Below, in pieces: positions 1 through 7,151 of a stretch of DNA of 64,000 nt. A model generated the notes under the pieces. That model did not search any database, was not told where the DNA came from, and saw only the letters and a program-made list of their open reading frames with translations. The stretch lies in contig NZ_CP014301.1 of the NCBI RefSeq assembly GCF_001562255.1, positions 4,185,501-4,249,500 of the forward strand, given 5' to 3'. How positions within the stretch are numbered: position 1 is the first letter of the stretch; every line of letters starts with the position of its first letter. Origin of the DNA: Bosea sp. PAMC 26642. Lineage in GTDB: Bacteria > Pseudomonadota > Alphaproteobacteria > Rhizobiales > Beijerinckiaceae. The translations under genes and the position numbers were made by a program.

Positions 1-1
1 A

Positions 2-175
2 CGGGTGACCGAGTACGCTTGCAAGGGCGTTCTATGGAAAACAGGGTTCGTCAAAGGCGGATATGACGAATTCGGGCTCATCGGGCCTAAGTCCGACTGG
101 AAGGATGGCACCCTTCAGGTCGTCAAACCACGCAGGCATAAGGCGCTGACCGTTCAATCGGCGACTGCATCCTGA
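2..175 (+). CDS. 3' end of an unknown gene (partial)
   Basis: An open frame enters from the left edge and stops with TGA at 173-175, giving 57 C-terminal residues. The residues are of ordinary composition (CKGVLWKTG, then a basic KPRRHK stretch, ending VQSATAS). A perfect 13-bp hairpin follows 18 bases after the stop, which supports a real gene end. The segment CKGVLWK resembles CKANGVWK near the end of the secreted Cys-rich protein at 4115-4378, and the last codons recur as a non-coding relic at 4460-4510, so the two genes may be paralogues. I do not recognise a family. No start is in the window. Confidence 0.5.
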   Translation, partial: RVTEYACKGVLWKTGFVKGGYDEFGLIGPKSDWKDGTLQVVKPRRHKALTVQSATAS

Positions 176-223
176 GGCGATACATTCCAAATGACATTCG
201 GGGCGGGTTCAGTCGTTGGATCC
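152..223 (+). repeat. Direct repeat, copy 1
   Basis: This stretch, covering the last codons of the gene ending at 175 and the left arm and loop of the following hairpin, recurs at 4487-4557. The two copies align over about 70 bases with a few substitutions and two one-base indels. About 30 bases ending in TTCAGTCGTTGGA are identical. Copy 1 keeps the coding frame and the complete hairpin. Confidence 0.8.
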
Positions 224-234
224 GCCCCGAATGT
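194..234 (+). terminator. Hairpin after the first gene
   Basis: A perfect 13-bp inverted repeat (ACATTCGGGGCGG and its complement) encloses a 15-base loop. It lies 18 bases downstream of the stop codon at 175. The bases after it are ATATAC rather than a T run, so intrinsic termination is likely but not textbook. It is 55 bases from the 3' end of the convergent TPR gene and could act on both strands. Confidence 0.55.
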
Positions 235-289
235 ATATACAGGTTGTGGGCCTGGGCGGCGCGTAGCTAAAGTAAGCTCTCACGAGGGC

Positions 290-2170
290 TTATGGAGCCA
301 ATTTTGGCTGTAACTTCGCGTTCAGTTGAGGACGCTTTTTGCGGAGGCGGGTAATCGTCTTGCCGACGGCTTGTGCTAAAGCCTGATCTAGCCTGACTGC
401 TGTCTCATAGGCATCCAGCGCCCTCTGGTCATCCTTTATAGCAAGCAAGGCGTCGCCGTGTAGCTTGGCGAGAATACCGTTACCCGGCAGTTTTTCTCGC
501 GCGCGAGCCAGCACTTTATCGGCGTCAGCTGGCTGAAGAGATTTGATGAGCGCTTGCCCCCATTCAAGCCAGGCTTCTGCATTGCGACTATCGATTGACG
601 TTGAGCGATCGAAGTTAGCGATAGCTTCGGAGAGCCGCTTTAGCGCTAGCTGCGACCGACCTAAAGCAAGGGCTGTAACCGCTGGCCGATATCCAGAATC
701 GAGCGCTCGTTGCAACGGCGGAATGGCATCCCCATGCTTGAGCATCTCGCTTAAGACAAGACCACGTTCTCCTACGTATTCCATGTTGTCAGGTTCGCGT
801 TTTACCGCCTCTTCAAAATTAAGCAGCGCCTCAGGCCATTGTTTTGCTCGCTTCAACGCTTGGGCATATGCGTACCAGGCGCGAGAATAGGTTGGATCAA
901 GGTCCACAGCCTTTTTGTAGCGCGGCAGTGCTTCTTCGCCTCGACCGAGATTGTTCAACGCAACGGCGAGCACCAGATGAGCCGAGCCATAGTTTGGGTC
1001 GCGTTCTACGGCTTGGAGGCCGATCTCTAGTGCTTCACGGGGCCTACGCATTGCGTTGTACGCAGCAGCCAACGCAGTCAGAGGCTGCCCATTCGTCGGT
1101 TCGAGGTCGACAGCCCCTTGCGCAATTTCAGCAGCTTCTCTGGCACGGCCAAGCATCCTCAACGCATTGGCCTTGTGGGCATGAGCACTTGCTGCCTTTG
1201 GATCGATAGCAATGGCCCTTTCGGCAGATGCGATCGTAGCATCATAGCGTCCCGCTCGGAAGTTGGCCCATGCAATATTGACTGCCGCCAAAACATTCTG
1301 CGGGTTACGTTTTAGCACCTCTTCAAAATCCTTGATGGCCGCGTCGTAGTCTTGACGACGAAGACTAACGTTCCCTCGTAGTATCAAGCCATTCTCGGCC
1401 TCTCCCACCTTGTTAGAAGCTATTAATAGCCGAGCGATGCGAGCCGCATCGTCGTATTGTCGCTGCATTTCAAAGTGGCGACCAGCTAAGCTCGGATTTG
1501 AAATCTCCAGGATTGCCACAGCCGCGGATCTGAACGCAGCTTGCAAGTCCTCGGTGGGCTCCTTCGTTTGATAGAACGGCCCCGTATTTCGGGAGCGTAG
1601 CTTGAGTACGAACGATGGAGGCACTTCGGGCTTTTCGACATCCTCTTCGTCGCTTGTCTTGGGCTTCTTGGGTAATTGATTGTCCGGTCGGCGATCTACG
1701 GTCAGCTCGCCTGAAACGTAAATGTCGTTTAGATCGAGCAGTTCGCGGATTGTGCTTACGATTGAGCGGAGATTGAGTCCTCCAGGGACCTCGATGTCGG
1801 GCAATCTCTGTTCTACGGCTACATCCGACAGCTTCAGCGACGTCAAAATCGTAGGGCGTGCGGTCGCAAAGATATCACGGAGCTCATCGCGCAATCGCCG
1901 GGCTACGACCTCGCCGGAGTAGCCGCGCTCTTCAAGCGACGAAGGTACGTTGATGGGTTCGATAATTACGGATGGTCGTAGCAAGCTTGGCCCAACGGCG
2001 ACACCAAGCCCGGCGACAGCGCCGACTATCACGGTATCGATCAAAAATTGTCGCAACTTTCCGAGTAACGCGAGGAACCCGCCACGCGGTTTTTCTGGGA
2101 TCGAGCGATACGGGGCTGGATAGCGGACTTCCGGCACGGCCAAGCTCTCGCATCTATGAGGAAGCCTCAC
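290..2170 (-). CDS. Membrane-anchored TPR-repeat protein
   Basis: A 626-residue protein. One hydrophobic segment at about residues 42-64 (FLIDTVIVGAVAG) suggests a membrane anchor with a short N-terminal tail. It is followed by a mixed region to about 190 with an acidic/lysine linker. From about 265 to 600 there is a long run of tetratricopeptide repeats with recurring A-x-x-x-x-P spacing (for example FEEVLKRNPQN, AIAIDPKAAS, AVDLDPTYS). TPR arrays are protein-binding scaffolds; no enzyme domain is visible. The GTG start overlaps the stop of the upstream hydrolase in the same direction (GTGA), so the two are probably translationally coupled. A partner role for the exported hydrolase is inference. 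Confidence 0.8.
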   Translation of the reverse strand: MRLPHRCESLAVPEVRYPAPYRSIPEKPRGGFLALLGKLRQFLIDTVIVGAVAGLGVAVGPSLLRPSVIIEPINVPSSLEERGYSGEVVARRLRDELRDIFATARPTILTSLKLSDVAVEQRLPDIEVPGGLNLRSIVSTIRELLDLNDIYVSGELTVDRRPDNQLPKKPKTSDEEDVEKPEVPPSFVLKLRSRNTGPFYQTKEPTEDLQAAFRSAAVAILEISNPSLAGRHFEMQRQYDDAARIARLLIASNKVGEAENGLILRGNVSLRRQDYDAAIKDFEEVLKRNPQNVLAAVNIAWANFRAGRYDATIASAERAIAIDPKAASAHAHKANALRMLGRAREAAEIAQGAVDLEPTNGQPLTALAAAYNAMRRPREALEIGLQAVERDPNYGSAHLVLAVALNNLGRGEEALPRYKKAVDLDPTYSRAWYAYAQALKRAKQWPEALLNFEEAVKREPDNMEYVGERGLVLSEMLKHGDAIPPLQRALDSGYRPAVTALALGRSQLALKRLSEAIANFDRSTSIDSRNAEAWLEWGQALIKSLQPADADKVLARAREKLPGNGILAKLHGDALLAIKDDQRALDAYETAVRLDQALAQAVGKTITRLRKKRPQLNAKLQPKLAP

Positions 2171-2958
2171 ACAGTAGCAAGCCAGGCCGCAATCTCTCCA
2201 GCCATGATTGATGGCGTATTACGATGCCGAGCACCAGGAACTTCGATATATCGGCTGTTTGGCCGCCTTGTTAGTCGGCGGCCGATCGGTGCCCCCCAGT
2301 CAGCAGCCCCGTCCTCACTTCCTACAATCCATAACGTGGGACAGTTTATGCGACCGGCCGTGTTTGACATCTCACAGGGGCCGCTTGGATCGAAATAACT
2401 GAGATATTGCGCGGCGGTAGCTTGGACGCCGAACATGTTCCCCTGATTGTTGTCCAGAAATTCCGATCGCTCTCGGCCATTGCCAGCTTTGACCATGGAT
2501 CTCGCGCGTAAAATACTTTCCCGCATTGGCGGTTGATTGAAGTATAGACGCGGCGAGTGACCTGGAGCGGTTAAGACAACCGCTGCGACACCTCGCTGTG
2601 ATGCAACAAATGACATGGCTGCCGGGCATCCCATGCTATGCCCTACAAGAGCAACCTTAACGGCACCACGGCCTTTCAGTTGGCTGATCGCTTGAGATAT
2701 TTCACCCATTGCATCAGACCACGTGCCTGAAAGATACCTACTTCCGGACCAGGGCAAGTCTGGCGCTGAGGTCAACATGCCATGGCTCGAAAGCGCAGAA
2801 GCAACAGCCGCTAGAGAGCCGGAAGAATTGTCTTTCTTGCCGTGAAGCAGGACTACGCCGGTCCGACCGTTTTGAGCTGACGCACCGTCAAACATTGCTG
2901 AAGCTGTCGTCGCAAGCCCCAAGGCGAACGTGCGGCGAGAAATCGCGGACATTGGCAT
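2167..2958 (-). CDS. Tat-exported alpha/beta hydrolase
   Basis: The start chosen at 2958 has an AAGGGG-like ribosome site ten bases upstream; a longer frame begins at 2988. The N-terminus carries SRRTFALG followed by a small-residue hydrophobic stretch and an ASA-type cleavage site, matching a twin-arginine signal. The body is a single-domain alpha/beta hydrolase: VVLLHGKKD for the oxyanion loop, GHSMG as the nucleophile elbow, an acidic residue after WIVGSED, and a histidine in GARHRNTP near the C-terminus. Substrate cannot be told; it resembles esterase/lipase-like or dienelactone-hydrolase-like proteins. It overlaps the TPR gene by four bases and is expected to be periplasmic. Confidence 0.8.
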   Translation of the reverse strand: MPMSAISRRTFALGLATTASAMFDGASAQNGRTGVVLLHGKKDNSSGSLAAVASALSSHGMLTSAPDLPWSGSRYLSGTWSDAMGEISQAISQLKGRGAVKVALVGHSMGCPAAMSFVASQRGVAAVVLTAPGHSPRLYFNQPPMRESILRARSMVKAGNGRERSEFLDNNQGNMFGVQATAAQYLSYFDPSGPCEMSNTAGRINCPTLWIVGSEDGAADWGAPIGRRLTRRPNSRYIEVPGARHRNTPSIMAGEIAAWLATV

Positions 2959-3009
2959 ATGGCTGCAGCCCCTTTGGGTATTTCGCAAAGAGCGAAATCG
3001 CGGACCTAA

Positions 3010-3282
3010 ACGTTATTATTTCAATATCTCTGCGGCGACAATCTCAGTCAACTGGCTGCTTCAGCTTCGGCAGAAGCTATCGGAAAAGCCCATGATGGAG
3101 GCAAGGACGCCAACGCGCTGGATTCTGTCGGAGTTTTACTGCACGCGGCCGAATGCATCCTCATCGGTCGCAGCAAAACCGATTTGGTTGCATCGATTTG
3201 GCCACGATCGACGAGGATTGCCAACGAATGCGAGATTGAGAGCGATCCCACCACGCACGGTTGTTGGGTCGCACGCCACTGA
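3010..3282 (+). pseudogene. Start-less open frame, possible gene remnant
   Basis: In the 461-base gap between two hydrolase genes, one frame stays open for 91 codons after a stop at 3007-3009 and ends with TGA at 3280-3282. Its translation looks protein-like (AEAIGKAHDGGKDANALDSV, then HAAECILIGRSKTDLV, ending GCWVARH). There is no ATG or GTG, and the only TTG is deep inside. The simplest reading is the 3' part of a decayed gene, but chance openness in GC-rich DNA cannot be excluded. I do not recognise the family. Confidence 0.25.
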
Positions 3283-3419
3283 AGGCCTATCGAGGTGAAT
3301 AGGCGACATCTCCACACGCTTACGGCAAGTAGTCCACACGCTGGCGTCACGAACAGTTGCACGAAGCTATGTCACGAGCCTACTTTATCGCACGGGGATA
3401 ATTTCCTGGGGCGACGATT

Positions 3420-4043
3420 ATGCGAATTTTTGCCATGGCCTCAATTTTGCTCTTCGTCTTCGTGTCGTCGGCGATAGCACAGACAAGCCGCCAACCAGTG
3501 GCACTCGTTTTAATGCCGGGTGCGGGCGGTATCCATCCATTGGACTTCCTCGTCCAAAGCCAGCCAACATTCGAGGCGGCTGGGTTCACAATCGAATACA
3601 CTACAAGCGCAAGCCAAGCGTCCTCGCTAATCGACCGGCTCAAGGGGGCGAATATGCGCGTTGTCCTAGTAGGAATGAGCCTCGGAGCTGTTACCGCTGC
3701 ACAAGCAATCGCGTCAGGTGCGCGGCCGGACGCAGTCGTCTTCGCAGCTGGCGGCCTGCTTCCCCCGGGCACGCCAAACGGTTCGGTCGTTGAGGCCCTA
3801 GGAGATCCGTCGCGGTTGCCACGAACACTTGTTCTGCACCATCGCGACGACGGCTGCGTGATGACGCCACCTGAGGCGGTACCGGAGTTCGTTCGGTGGT
3901 CGAGAGGGAAAGCACGTGCGAGCTGGGTAACCGGCGGCGGCGGCTTTGGCCCACCCTGCCGGCCCAACACACCACACACCTTCAATGGTCGTACGACTGC
4001 CGCGGCGGGCGCCATCGTGCAGTTCGCACGGGCCCCGCGATAG
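3420..4043 (+). CDS. Secreted alpha/beta hydrolase-like protein
   Basis: A 207-residue protein. Residues 1-20 (MRIFAMASILLFVFVSSAIA) form a clear Sec signal peptide. The mature part is a short alpha/beta hydrolase fold: LVLMPGAGG as oxyanion strand, VGMSLGAVTA as nucleophile elbow with Ser in GMSLG, HHRDDGC for the acid residue, and PHTFNG near the C-terminus for the histidine. It lacks a lid domain, which suits small-substrate esterases or dienelactone-hydrolase relatives. It is expected to act in the periplasm. It shares fold and probable location with the Tat-exported hydrolase at 2167-2958, but the two are not obviously close paralogues. Confidence 0.75.
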   Translation: MRIFAMASILLFVFVSSAIAQTSRQPVALVLMPGAGGIHPLDFLVQSQPTFEAAGFTIEYTTSASQASSLIDRLKGANMRVVLVGMSLGAVTAAQAIASGARPDAVVFAAGGLLPPGTPNGSVVEALGDPSRLPRTLVLHHRDDGCVMTPPEAVPEFVRWSRGKARASWVTGGGGFGPPCRPNTPHTFNGRTTAAAGAIVQFARAPR

Positions 4044-4114
4044 CTTGTCACTTGATACTGGACTCTTCAGCTGATCTGTAGTGCACTCTTTTGACTTAAC
4101 GGGAGGTACGAAGA

Positions 4115-4378
4115 ATGCGCTCTATATTGATACTTGCCCCAATGTTCGCGCTTACGGTACTAGCATCCACGCCCTTGGCTGCTCAAGACGGATGCAAAAC
4201 AGTTACGGCTTCTTGCTCGCAGATGAACGCTACGTGTGAGAAAAATTGTCAGAATGGGAATAATCCCAGCGCTTGCGTTGCACGTATCTGTTCTACCAGC
4301 ATGACTGGCTGCAAGGCCAATGGCGTATGGAAAGCGTCTGCTGCGGTCGCGTGCTGGAGAACTAATAACCGCTCGTAG
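4115..4378 (+). CDS. Small secreted eight-cysteine protein
   Basis: An 87-residue protein with a strong ribosome site (GGGAGG, eight bases before ATG). Residues 1-23 form a Sec signal peptide ending in LAAQ. The mature 64 residues hold eight cysteines (CKTVTASC, CEKNC, ACVARIC, GCKANG, ACWRT), a density typical of disulfide-stabilised periplasmic or secreted peptides. I know no function. The C-terminus may be truncated: 110-130 bases downstream lies a non-coding copy of the C-terminal codons of the paralogue-like gene at 2-175, in another frame and interrupted by a stop, which suggests a frameshift in this copy. Confidence 0.7.
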   Translation: MRSILILAPMFALTVLASTPLAAQDGCKTVTASCSQMNATCEKNCQNGNNPSACVARICSTSMTGCKANGVWKASAAVACWRTNNRS

Positions 4379-4720
4379 TTTGCTATGTCAGCTAAGGGAT
4401 GCGGCGGCATCATTCATACGACAATGTCCCTGGCTGGGCTTCGGACACCAAGCAAGTGACCGCGACGACGGCAGAAATCGGCCGATGTCCAGTCGGCGGC
4501 CGCATCCTGAAGGCGATACATCCATATGACATTCGGGGCGGGTTCAGTCGTTGGACCCATCGACTACTGCCTGCCTGTAACGGTAGCAAATGCTCGTATC
4601 TCAAATGGGGATAGTCGAGCAGGAGACTCGCGGTGGCCGGGTGCGGAGTCCTGGCACTCGACCAGAGGGACAACCATCCATCGACCGGACGTAATCGTCT
4701 CCTCCGCCAAGGCTAGCAGC
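4379..4720. other. Intergenic region with a duplicated gene end
   Basis: This 342-base gap contains repeat copy 2 (4487-4557). Just upstream, after a stop at 4457-4459, a frame reads PRRRQKSADVQSAAAS and stops at 4508-4510, matching the last residues of the gene at 2-175 (PRRHKALTVQSATAS). No intact gene, tRNA or clear promoter was seen in the rest. Confidence 0.6.
4487..4557 (+). repeat. Direct repeat, copy 2
   Basis: The partner of the repeat at 152-223. It keeps the left hairpin arm and loop, but the sequence diverges (CCCATCGAC) exactly where the right arm should start, so the terminator hairpin is lost here. Copy 1 is therefore the more intact version. Confidence 0.8.
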
Positions 4721-5032
4721 TTACTTCATTTCCTTGAGCATGTTCGAGATCTGATCAACGGCTGCGTCGAAGGAAGCGGAGTTCTCCCGGTCCTCCTCTT
4801 TCGGATTTTGCCCGTCGAATGTCATCTTGGCGCGGTAGAAACTGTTTCCAGCCGCGTCCTGCACGGTGATGGCGAAGTCCGCGTGCTTCCCGTTTGGCAA
4901 CTTCTCCCGGGCCATATCAACCAAGGCATTCTGAGCTTCGTCTTTTGCCGCGAATTCGTCAGCAAGCTCCACGCCGTCTTCATTGGCTTCGACCCGTTGG
5001 CCGTCTTCGGTGGTGAAATAAAACTTTGGCAT
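4721..5032 (-). CDS. DUF6894-like small protein
   Basis: 103 residues, starting MPKFYFTTEDGQ. I chose the ATG at 5032 because a GGAG ribosome site lies about ten bases upstream and the conserved family start (M-P-x-F-Y-F) begins there; the open frame extends 35 codons further upstream without protein-like sequence. The N-terminal half (FYFTTEDGQRVEANEDGVEL, then a helix with DEAQNALVDMA) fits the DUF6894 family, common in Hyphomicrobiales and of unknown function. The C-terminal extension (TFDGQNPKEEDRENSASF) is charged and ends in an amphipathic helix. It is probably cytoplasmic. Confidence 0.7.
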   Translation of the reverse strand: MPKFYFTTEDGQRVEANEDGVELADEFAAKDEAQNALVDMAREKLPNGKHADFAITVQDAAGNSFYRAKMTFDGQNPKEEDRENSASFDAAVDQISNMLKEMK

Positions 5033-5126
5033 GGGCGCGCTCCGGTTGCTTTCCTGCAACTGAGATCGGCCCGCGCATGTTCCTCCCTTCGCTTTCTTCG
5101 GTGCAGCTGAACAAAAACTGGCCTGC

Positions 5127-5225
5127 TTGCTGATCACCGGAACTCACAGTCCATCGCTTGCCGCGCTCTCGATTTTGATCGCGGCGATCGCTTCCTACAC
5201 GGCGCTTGATTTGGCTGGGAATTTC
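5127..5225 (+). pseudogene. Relic of an MHYT-domain membrane sensor
   Basis: From a TTG at 5127 the frame reads LITGTHSPSLAALSIL, then IAAIASYTALDLAG. The SYTALDLAG segment after a hydrophobic helix is the conserved first transmembrane segment of MHYT-domain proteins, which usually continue through six more helices with M-H-Y-T motifs and often GGDEF/EAL domains. Here similarity ends at about codon 33, and the frame soon runs into unrelated sequence and a stop at 5325. Only the N-terminal tip survives, so this is a gene fragment. The rest of the 357-base gap before the BLUF gene shows nothing recognisable. Confidence 0.55.
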
Positions 5226-5389
5226 AAAAATCTCGTCGTTTTGACGCAAACATTAATTAGCCTTTATCCTCACGTAATCACCGCGATGCCGCAGCGCCAC
5301 GTTTGGATCGTCCGGCTCTCCAACTAAAAGCAGGAGGTCACCCGTCGAGCGCTCTGACGCTCTGAGCTGAGTGCTGAAAGCATAAATCT

Positions 5390-5860
5390 GTGACAACGCT
5401 GCACCCTACGTCGATACATAGATTGATCTATGTCTCTCGAATCAGCACAGAAATCGTCCATGGCTCTTCTATTGCTGTGTTCAAATCTATTTTGGATTCT
5501 TCGCGAGTAAATAACTTGCGAGACGATATAACTGGCGTTCTTGTATTCGATCGATTATATTTTATTCAGATCCTGGAAGGGCAACGCCATTTAATCTGGA
5601 GTGCATTTCAGAGAATACAATTAGACGGCCGCCACGGCGAAATTCAATTGGTCGAACTCGTCGCATGCGGGCCAAGGCAATTCACGAACTGGTCCATGGC
5701 GGGCTCTCTAAGAACTCCAATACAAGAAGACGTATACTCAAAACACGGATTTAATGGTCGCATACAGTCGCATGAGCTTTCATCCGATAGGCTTATTCCA
5801 TTGTTCCATGAAATTATCTCGCTGAGCGCTCTTACGATAAACGGTATCAATTCAACATAG
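5390..5860 (+). CDS. BLUF-domain blue-light photoreceptor
   Basis: 156 residues from a GTG start. The BLUF fold that binds FAD is clear: Tyr14 in RLIYVSR, the DDITGVLVF strand at about 45-53 after Asn41/Asn42, Gln60 in FIQILEG, and Trp101/Met103 in NWSMA. Tyr, Gln, Trp and Met are the known photocycle residues, so it should be light-active. It is a short stand-alone BLUF protein without GGDEF/EAL or cyclase output, so it probably signals by protein contact, as PixD/AppA-type proteins do. The gene is more AT-rich than the core genes, consistent with acquisition. A relic of another sensor family (MHYT) lies just upstream. Confidence 0.9.
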   Translation: MTTLHPTSIHRLIYVSRISTEIVHGSSIAVFKSILDSSRVNNLRDDITGVLVFDRLYFIQILEGQRHLIWSAFQRIQLDGRHGEIQLVELVACGPRQFTNWSMAGSLRTPIQEDVYSKHGFNGRIQSHELSSDRLIPLFHEIISLSALTINGINST

Positions 5861-5948
5861 GTCTATTCTCACGTCGGGCAGCCAATAGGTTAAAGCTGGC
5901 GAACACGCTACAGTTAAACTGGAAAGAAATCGCAATACACGCCGCATG

Positions 5949-6311
5949 TTATTTTCTAACCTCGCTCGTAGTGACCGTTCGCATCTTGATTAGCTGTTTT
6001 CTGCCGAAATCCGACATTATAGCTAGGCCCAGTGATACAATTCCCCAGATCTGGAGGTCCTTGAAGCCCGATGAACTTGCCGTAAGGAAGCCGATCACAG
6101 CAGCTAAGCTGAAAATAATTCCAGACGCTCTCGGATAATTCATCACGAATGCCGAACCGAGAACGAACATGAAAGCCATAAGCAGGCCGGCCGCGCCTCC
6201 TTGGGCCATTGCTTCTTTCCCTGCCAGATTACCTCCTGCAACGATCGCAAGTGATTGAATGCCGAGAATCCCGGTCAAACAAAGACCTATGATTAGAACT
6301 GCCAGTCGCAT
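5949..6311 (-). CDS. Small integral membrane protein, unknown
   Basis: 120 residues with about four hydrophobic segments: residues 3-25 (LAVLIIGLCLTGILG), 40-58 (AAGLLMAFMFVLG), 63-80 (SGIIFSLAAVIGFL) and 88-100 (IWGIVSLGLAIMS), followed by a basic cytoplasmic tail. The ATG at 6311 has a CTGGAG ribosome site at good spacing. No catalytic motif is visible. It converges with the BLUF gene across an 88-base gap. I cannot assign a family. Confidence 0.6.
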   Translation of the reverse strand: MRLAVLIIGLCLTGILGIQSLAIVAGGNLAGKEAMAQGGAAGLLMAFMFVLGSAFVMNYPRASGIIFSLAAVIGFLTASSSGFKDLQIWGIVSLGLAIMSDFGRKQLIKMRTVTTSEVRK

Positions 6312-6558
6312 GTCATATCTCCAGAATTGTGATCTACAGTTCGATTTAATTTCAATTGCTATTTGATTGTTTAAGTTTGATTACTAACGATACTTGGATT
6401 TATGAAAGATTTGCTTGAGATACTGATCGTAGTGCACCTAGGAACCGCAATTCGACGCCCAATCGCCCACCGCATTTTCAATTCCCCAGCACGCGCGAAG
6501 CGTGAATACCAACTATAATTGGTAATCGAACTCGAGAGAAATTGCCAGCTCTAAGCGC

Positions 6559-6858
6559 ATGGATATGCGCGAACTCGTCGGGAAAAATTTTGCGAGATTG
6601 CGCAAAGAGCGCGGGCTCACTCAGGAGCAGGTCGAGGAGCGATCAGGCTTCAGCCAATGGTACATCAGCAGCCTGGAACGCGGGCGGCGGAACCCGACGA
6701 TCATCTCGCTATATGAGCTTGCCAACGCGATCGGCGTGCGGGTTGCGGATCTGATAGCCGAGAGCAGCATCTCGGAGGGCGTCGCGAAAGATGCGGCTCC
6801 GAGTTCAAGCTTGAAATCAGCGCTGAAAAAGGCGTCCAAAACGCGATCAGGAATGTAG
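6559..6858 (+). CDS. XRE-family HTH transcriptional regulator
   Basis: 99 residues. Residues 4-62 are a classic Cro/C1-type helix-turn-helix: VGKNFARLRKERGLTQEQV, then SGFSQWYISSLERGRRNPT and LYELANAIGVRVADLI. The remaining tail is short, serine/lysine-rich and lacks a ligand-binding domain. It resembles small regulators found on islands and in toxin-antitoxin or restriction loci, but no such partner is adjacent. It lies 60 bases from the 3' end of tRNA-Gly. Upstream, 6312-6558 is AT-rich and probably holds its promoter; nothing else was seen there. Confidence 0.85.
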   Translation: MDMRELVGKNFARLRKERGLTQEQVEERSGFSQWYISSLERGRRNPTIISLYELANAIGVRVADLIAESSISEGVAKDAAPSSSLKSALKKASKTRSGM

Positions 6859-6917
6859 CTGTGACGTAGCTGGTGACAATCAGTGGATCAGGAAAATCAG
6901 CTAACTCATTGAAATGT

Positions 6918-6992
6918 TGGAGCGGGCGATCGGGATCGAACCGACGACATTCAGCTTGGGAAGCTGACGTTCTACCACTGAACTACGCCCGC
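6918..6992 (-). tRNA. tRNA-Gly (anticodon CCC), CCA encoded
   Basis: On the minus strand the 75 bases fold as a full cloverleaf: acceptor GCGGGCG/CGCCCGC, D arm with AGTGGTAGAAC, anticodon stem TCAGC/GCTGA enclosing TTCCCAA (anticodon CCC), and T arm GTCGG-TTCGATC-CCGAT. The 3' CCA is encoded. The 3' end faces the accessory region at lower coordinates, the usual orientation for an island inserted at a tRNA. Confidence 0.97.
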
Positions 6993-7151
6993 GAGGCCGG
7001 TCCGGCAGAACCTGCCTGACGCCGACGCAAAAACTCTTAGCGGCATCGCGGCAGCGAGTCATCTCCCATTGATGCGTCCTGACATCGTTTTGGGTGAATA
7101 GCCCAGCTGGTCGCGACAAGACAGCAAGGCGGCGATCCCCTCGAAGGGCCC

